In this document: piece after piece, positions 59,888 through 64,000 of the stretch
Layout of the letters: the number at the start of each line of letters is the position of its first letter
Position numbering within the stretch: the stretch's first letter is position 1
Assembly: GCA_036261915.1 (NCBI GenBank)
Contig: DATAJX010000003.1
Span: 1-64,000 of the forward strand
Source of the DNA: DATAJX01 sp036261915
Lineage (GTDB): Bacteria > Pseudomonadota > Alphaproteobacteria > UBA2136 > UBA6156
Length of the DNA: 64,000 bases
Direction: 5' to 3'
Notes under the pieces: generated by a model
Database searches by the model: none
What the model was told of the DNA's origin: nothing
Seen by the model: the letters and a program-made list of their open reading frames with translations, nothing else
Translations under genes and position numbers: made by a program

Positions 59888-61993
59888 TTATTTGTTGTTT
59901 GTCTGGTTTTCGGCCAGCGGGTTAATCGGGGTTGATTTTACCTTAGACGGCCCGGGCGGCAAGGTTTGGATGCTGAACTGGCCTAAGATAGCGGCATGTA
60001 TTGCGCTGTTTTGCTCCGGCGGGGTGGCGCCGGCGGGTTCGGCCAGCGGTTGCAGGGTGGCCCACAGCTGCGCGTAGTATGCCGGATGCTTGCGCCACAT
60101 GCGGTAACGCAGGCGCCGCCAGGCCAGCGAGGCCTCGCGGTGGGGCTGCAAAAGTGCCTTGAGGCCGGGCACGCCGGTGGAATCGAGCACGGCCAGATAG
60201 CTTTTGTTGCTGAAGATGCGTTTGAGGTTCTGGAACAGCTCGGTGGCCGACAGTTCGGGCAGGTAGAGCGGCAACTGCCTGGCCAGCTCGGGCAGCGGCG
60301 GCTCGCCCGCGGCGAAGCGTTGCAGTTGCGGGTAATCTTTGCCCGCATCGCCGCTGCTGGCGGGGTACAGGCGCGGGTGGGTGACGACCTGCCAGACCGG
60401 ATCGGTGTTCCCGACCGCCAGCCGCCGGGCTTCGTCGGGCGTGACCGTGCTGGCGATGACGGGGGCAAGGCGCTCGAGCATGTCGGGCGGGCAAGTGCCG
60501 AAGCGGCCTGGCCCGAGTTGCGGCGCGGCGGCGGGGTCCATTTCGTATTCCAGCGCGGCGGGCAGCGGGTGATAGCCGATGCCCGCGATCTCGCGCCCCA
60601 GCGCCACGTGGTCGAGCGCGCTATTGGCCAATGGCGATGCGGCGGCGTAACTGCGCTTGCGCTCGAGCCCTGTGCGCTGGTTGGGGGTATCGTATCCCGT
60701 TAACCCGCACACCGGGTGGAAGCGCGGCTGCATGGCCTCGGGCACGTCGGCCAGATATGGGGCATCGTATGGAGGGGCGGCCAGCGGGCGACGCAACGCG
60801 CGCAGGATGGCGGGCGTGCTGGTGTAGACGTAATGAACGGGATCCCACAGCGGGCCGGAGGTTTGCACGAAATCGCCGCCGGCGGTCCAATCGTGCAGCG
60901 CCGGTTGCACGAAGTGCGCCGGATGGGTAGGCAGCCACGTGCTGCCCCATTGGCCGCCAGTGCGCGGGTGCGGCAGGCGCAGGTCGGGCAGCAAGGGGCG
61001 AGGTGCGGCGGGCGCGGTGTAGCCGCTGCCGGTGGAAACGATGACTTTGGCGGGCTGGATGCTGTGGCGGGTGGCATAGCCGGGCTCGACCACTTTGAGG
61101 ATGCTGCCGGGCGGGCTACTGGCGGGCTCTTCGCCCACCACCTCGTGCAGGCCCGACACCGCCCGGCCCGGCCAGACGTCGGCCATACCGTAATCGGCGG
61201 TGACCTGGTACCAGCCATTGTAGGCCTCGACCGTGGGGATGACCGTGCAGCCGCGGGTGAAGAGCTTGTCGTACCAGCCCTGCCCGCCGTTGCTTTCGTA
61301 AAATTCGTCGTAACTTTGGCCGATAGGCCGCTTGTGCCAGCGGGCAATGAACTCGTTCGCCGCGCCGCCGGCACTGTCGGCACCGGCATTTTCGACATGC
61401 AGGCGGGTGAGTTGCGGCAGGCGGAAGCCGTCCTGGTAAAAACTGTCGACCCTCATTTTGTACGGGTAACGCTGCGGTGCCTGGTAAAGCGCGCGGTTGA
61501 AGCGTTTGCCCTCGCCCGCCAGCGGTGTGCCCGGCACCGGCACCAGTTCGAGCCGCCGCAGGTGCACCATGAAGACTTTTTCCAGCAAATCGAACCCTGC
61601 AGCGGCAGGTGACAGCGCCACGCAGCTGGGTGGCGTGAGCGGACCTTGCGGCGGCACCGGGTTGGGCAACAGGCCAGTGTGCAGGATGCGGCCCGCGAGA
61701 TCGCGCACGTAGACCGGGGCCAGCGGCCAGAGATCGAGCTGGCCCGCGGCGCCGAGGTAGCCATTATCGACAGCGATGTGATGGCCAGCGTGGGCCACGG
61801 ACAGGGGAAGTTCGGCTGTCAGCAGGGCATTGTGCTGTGCGGGGCTCGCCAGCGGCGAGAGTGTGGTCATCAGGGCGGTAGCGGTGGGCAGGCCGGGGTG
61901 TTCGCCCTCGGACAACCGCCATGCCTGCGCCAAACCGGGCAGCACGCCGCTGCCATGGCCCGCCGCATTTTGCATGTGCGATGTTAAAGACAC
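59888..61993 (-). CDS. large unrecognised protein in the T4SS cluster
   Basis: The product has 701 residues, probably from GTG 61993 with GGGGG upstream; ATG 61975 is an alternative. There is no clear signal peptide or membrane helix. Motifs of note are a Cys in RGCTVIPTVEAYNGWYQV, repeated Pro/Tyr-rich segments, and Tyr/His-rich areas. It does not resemble TraN, TraG or TraU in a way I can defend. It lies between the TraH-like gene and traB, so it probably belongs to the secretion apparatus or is its substrate. A terminator-like hairpin separates it from the TraH-like gene. Confidence 0.6.
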   Translation of the reverse strand: MSLTSHMQNAAGHGSGVLPGLAQAWRLSEGEHPGLPTATALMTTLSPLASPAQHNALLTAELPLSVAHAGHHIAVDNGYLGAAGQLDLWPLAPVYVRDLAGRILHTGLLPNPVPPQGPLTPPSCVALSPAAAGFDLLEKVFMVHLRRLELVPVPGTPLAGEGKRFNRALYQAPQRYPYKMRVDSFYQDGFRLPQLTRLHVENAGADSAGGAANEFIARWHKRPIGQSYDEFYESNGGQGWYDKLFTRGCTVIPTVEAYNGWYQVTADYGMADVWPGRAVSGLHEVVGEEPASSPPGSILKVVEPGYATRHSIQPAKVIVSTGSGYTAPAAPRPLLPDLRLPHPRTGGQWGSTWLPTHPAHFVQPALHDWTAGGDFVQTSGPLWDPVHYVYTSTPAILRALRRPLAAPPYDAPYLADVPEAMQPRFHPVCGLTGYDTPNQRTGLERKRSYAAASPLANSALDHVALGREIAGIGYHPLPAALEYEMDPAAAPQLGPGRFGTCPPDMLERLAPVIASTVTPDEARRLAVGNTDPVWQVVTHPRLYPASSGDAGKDYPQLQRFAAGEPPLPELARQLPLYLPELSATELFQNLKRIFSNKSYLAVLDSTGVPGLKALLQPHREASLAWRRLRYRMWRKHPAYYAQLWATLQPLAEPAGATPPEQNSAIHAAILGQFSIQTLPPGPSKVKSTPINPLAENQTNNK

Positions 61994-62027
61994 AAATTAC
62001 CCCCGGCCACCACCTTAGCGGCAGAAG

Positions 62028-62059
62028 CAAAAACCGCCAAGTGCTTACACTTGGCGGTT
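62028..62059 (-). terminator. intrinsic terminator inside the secretion cluster
   Basis: On the minus strand, AACCGCCAAGTG and CACTTGGCGGTT form a perfect 12-bp stem with a 4-base loop followed by TTTTTGCTT. It sits between the TraH-like gene and the 701-codon gene. It should stop or reduce transcription unless an antitermination factor acts. Confidence 0.88.
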
Positions 62060-62081
62060 GCTTACAGGTGTGGCAGGGGGG

Positions 62082-63806
62082 TTAGACTTCGGGGTCTTGC
62101 TGCAGAATAACCGGCTGCGGTTGAGGCGCTTGGCAGGCACCGGGTTTAAGTACGCGTTCAACCTGGTCTTTGATACCGCCGTAATGAGTAGCCTCAGACT
62201 TGAGACTGTCGCTGAAGAAGTTATCAGCCGAATCGGCGGCCGCGATGTAGGCGGCTTTTACAGCTTCGCTTGGCTCAGCATCAGCTTGATCGACAATGGT
62301 ACCATTGTTTTTATCTACTGATTTAATCTGGCCTGATAAAATAGCGGTTTTCATGTTTTTGACCTCGGTCTTCAGGAAGGGATAGAGATAGTTGGCAACC
62401 ACGTGACCAACACGTACGCCCGAGCCATTGATGTAGGCATCAGCGCAGTCGCTATCTTGGTTATAGACAAGATCGATGATTTTGGCTGGTTCGAGCCCGG
62501 ACAGCCCCCCGGCCATGATACAGGTGGTACCGACCTGCAGCAGGCGTGCGGCCGACTTGGCGTCGATACCCAATTGCTGGCTGGCCGTCGCATCACCGGT
62601 AATATTGAAATTGAGGCTCTTGGTGATGTCTTGCGCGTCCTTTTCGGCCAGAGAGAGGTCGCCTAGCGAAGCACCCGGACGAATGATTTGCAGCTGGGTA
62701 TTCAGCTCTTTCATCAACGCCATCGGATCGGCGTTATCGGCACAGCCAATGTACTTTTTAAAGCGCCCTTCCATGGCGTCGGGCGTGCTGGTGCTATCGG
62801 CAGCAAAACCTAATTGGGTAAGATCGACTTTGGCTAACTGTACAAAGCCTGGTTGAGCAATCGCTGCAGACCCACCTCCACCTTTACCGCAATTAGCCCG
62901 GTCTTCATTGCATTTTTTGACTGCAGCCTGATAGGCCAGTTCCATTTCGGCACGAGTAACGCCACTAGCACGGGCCTGCTGGATGGAATTTATGGCTTTG
63001 GTACCGTAAACATTCGAAACACCACGGATAGCATCGACAGAGGATTGCAGAACGAAGACCGGCTGGCGCACCCCCGTGTTGCTGGAGCCGCCTGCGCACA
63101 TGCCGCCGCCGCCGCTGCCGCTGGCGCCACCGCTGAAGCTCAGGCTGTATTGCGGCATGAAGGCCATAAGTGCGCAGTTGCTGACCGCGTTACCACTGTC
63201 ATCCTTACACATCGGTGCGCGGGTGGACTGGTTGAAATTTTGGAAGCCGCACAGGTTCTTCATGGCGTCTTTGAGCCATTTGCCGGCGTTGGCTTGGCTG
63301 TCCCAGTTGTTTTGGCAGGTGGTTTGATCGCCGCCGTCGGCCACGCACTTTTTGATGACGGCGTCGCGGGCGTCTTTTTTGATCTGGTTGAGGTTGCACG
63401 ACTGGTTGAACAGGTCGAAGCGGGCGTTACCGAAGGCGTTGAGGGTATCGAAAATAGCGGAAACTTGCGGGATGCTCATGGCCGTGGTGAGCAGTTGCTT
63501 GGCCAGCATGGTTTGCATGCTCGACTTCAGCTGGTCGATGACGTTATTGGCGTTGAAGGTGAGTTTGCTGAAGTTGAAGATACCGATACCGCCGCAGCCG
63601 AGGAAATTGGTGGAGTTGCCCGCGGCGGCGCTGACGTTGAAGACGTTGACGCGGCCCGCGCTTTGGTTGCCGCCGAAAAAGCCGGGCTGGCCGCCGAACT
63701 GGTAGGCGTTGCTGCCGCCGTAATAGCCGCTGCTTTGCGCCTGTACCGGGTCGGTGAAAGCCAACGATATCAAGGCGATAAAAGCGAAAAGGCGACTGAA
63801 AGTCAT
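62082..63806 (-). CDS. TraH-like exported T4SS assembly protein
   Basis: The protein has 574 residues from ATG 63806, which begins a signal peptide (RLFAFIALISLAFTDPVQA). The segment LGCGGIGIFNFSKLTFNANNVIDQL and the later Cys-rich NQSCNLNQ resemble the TraH family, which helps pilus assembly in the periplasm. Several Cys pairs and Gly-rich areas (GGASGSGGGGMC) are visible. The ATG at 63836 is an alternative start. The order TraH-like, unknown, traB, traV, traC suggests an F-type system. Similarity is partial, so the name is tentative. Confidence 0.6.
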   Translation of the reverse strand: MTFSRLFAFIALISLAFTDPVQAQSSGYYGGSNAYQFGGQPGFFGGNQSAGRVNVFNVSAAAGNSTNFLGCGGIGIFNFSKLTFNANNVIDQLKSSMQTMLAKQLLTTAMSIPQVSAIFDTLNAFGNARFDLFNQSCNLNQIKKDARDAVIKKCVADGGDQTTCQNNWDSQANAGKWLKDAMKNLCGFQNFNQSTRAPMCKDDSGNAVSNCALMAFMPQYSLSFSGGASGSGGGGMCAGGSSNTGVRQPVFVLQSSVDAIRGVSNVYGTKAINSIQQARASGVTRAEMELAYQAAVKKCNEDRANCGKGGGGSAAIAQPGFVQLAKVDLTQLGFAADSTSTPDAMEGRFKKYIGCADNADPMALMKELNTQLQIIRPGASLGDLSLAEKDAQDITKSLNFNITGDATASQQLGIDAKSAARLLQVGTTCIMAGGLSGLEPAKIIDLVYNQDSDCADAYINGSGVRVGHVVANYLYPFLKTEVKNMKTAILSGQIKSVDKNNGTIVDQADAEPSEAVKAAYIAAADSADNFFSDSLKSEATHYGGIKDQVERVLKPGACQAPQPQPVILQQDPEV

Positions 63807-63852
63807 ACTATTAAAATGGGGCGGGAAACGGCGCATTTCAAGGGCTGGGGCG

Positions 63853-64000
63853 TTATGGCCGGGGGGTGCGTTGCAAAGCCAACCTAAGGGCGGTGAGCTG
63901 GGCGGCGATCTGTTCGCAAAGTTCTTGTATTTCATGGCTTTGGCGGACGGCCAGGTTCATGGACCGCAGGGGCTTGGTGGCCTGCTGGATATGGTGGGCG
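63853..64000 (-). CDS. C-terminal end of a gene beyond the window
   Basis: On the minus strand the frame from 63999 to the TAA at 63853-63855 gives 48 residues, helical and basic (PLRSMNLAVRQSHEIQELCE, QLTALRLALQRTPRP). The stop is 46 bp before the TraH-like start. It is likely the upstream neighbour in the secretion operon. The rest lies outside the window. Confidence 0.55.
   Translation of the reverse strand, partial: AHHIQQATKPLRSMNLAVRQSHEIQELCEQIAAQLTALRLALQRTPRP

Noticed and set aside
61764..62030. 88-codon minus-strand frame with a signal-like start before the 701-codon gene
   Set aside because: It is in another frame, runs into an Arg/Pro-rich shadow and overlaps the real gene.

Overview
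The window looks like a chromosomal segment of a GC-rich Gram-negative bacterium, most likely an alphaproteobacterium. The support is a beta-oxidation cluster with a FadN-type (dehydrogenase-first) enzyme, a SURF1 protein, a cytochrome oxidase subunit II, MutS, MurJ, ThrS and InfC, and a chromosomal F-type secretion cluster. No rRNA or CRISPR array was seen. I could not assign a genus.

Region 1 (1-14,563) is accessory DNA ending at the 3' end of a tRNA-Gln gene. From the left it holds two adjacent adenine methyltransferase genes (the second runs off the window edge), a three-gene set with an XRE-ImmA/IrrE regulator, a umuDC pair, a tyrosine recombinase, and a clearly AT-richer three-gene cassette. 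That cassette encodes a PP2C phosphatase, a Ser/Thr kinase with an FHA-like tail and a second Ser/Thr kinase fused to a cold-shock domain. A 140-bp imperfect inverted repeat follows it. Beyond that are a small lipoprotein, an Mrr-like nuclease, a DUF5681 protein and a ParB-methyltransferase fusion. The region reads as an integrated element or defence island.

Region 2 (14,564-31,550) is metabolic and envelope core. Five minus-strand genes (acyltransferase-hydrolase fusion, acyl-CoA ligase, thiolase, hydroxyacyl-CoA dehydrogenase/enoyl-CoA hydratase, FadE) make a near-complete fatty-acid activation and beta-oxidation operon. Next is a tripartite RND efflux operon (membrane fusion protein, pump, outer-membrane lipoprotein), then an orphan coxB.

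Region 3 (31,549-52,028) is mixed housekeeping: a glycosyltransferase, rsmE, a prolyl aminopeptidase, thrS, two tiny glutamine-rich proteins with similar leaders, infC with an apparent AUC start codon, a small nucleotidyltransferase, a peptide-binding protein, a LysM protein, tRNA-Arg, a nuclease, mutS, murJ, a SURF1 protein, an AI-2E family permease and several small unknown proteins. Many intrinsic terminators separate these units.

Region 4 (52,044-64,000) is a minus-strand cluster of F-type (TraH/TraB/TraV/TraC-like) type IV secretion genes with two large unrecognised proteins and, at its distal end, a truncated NusA-like protein. An intrinsic terminator lies inside the cluster. The two most interesting items are the phosphatase/kinase/kinase-CSD cassette and the NusA-like protein in the secretion operon.
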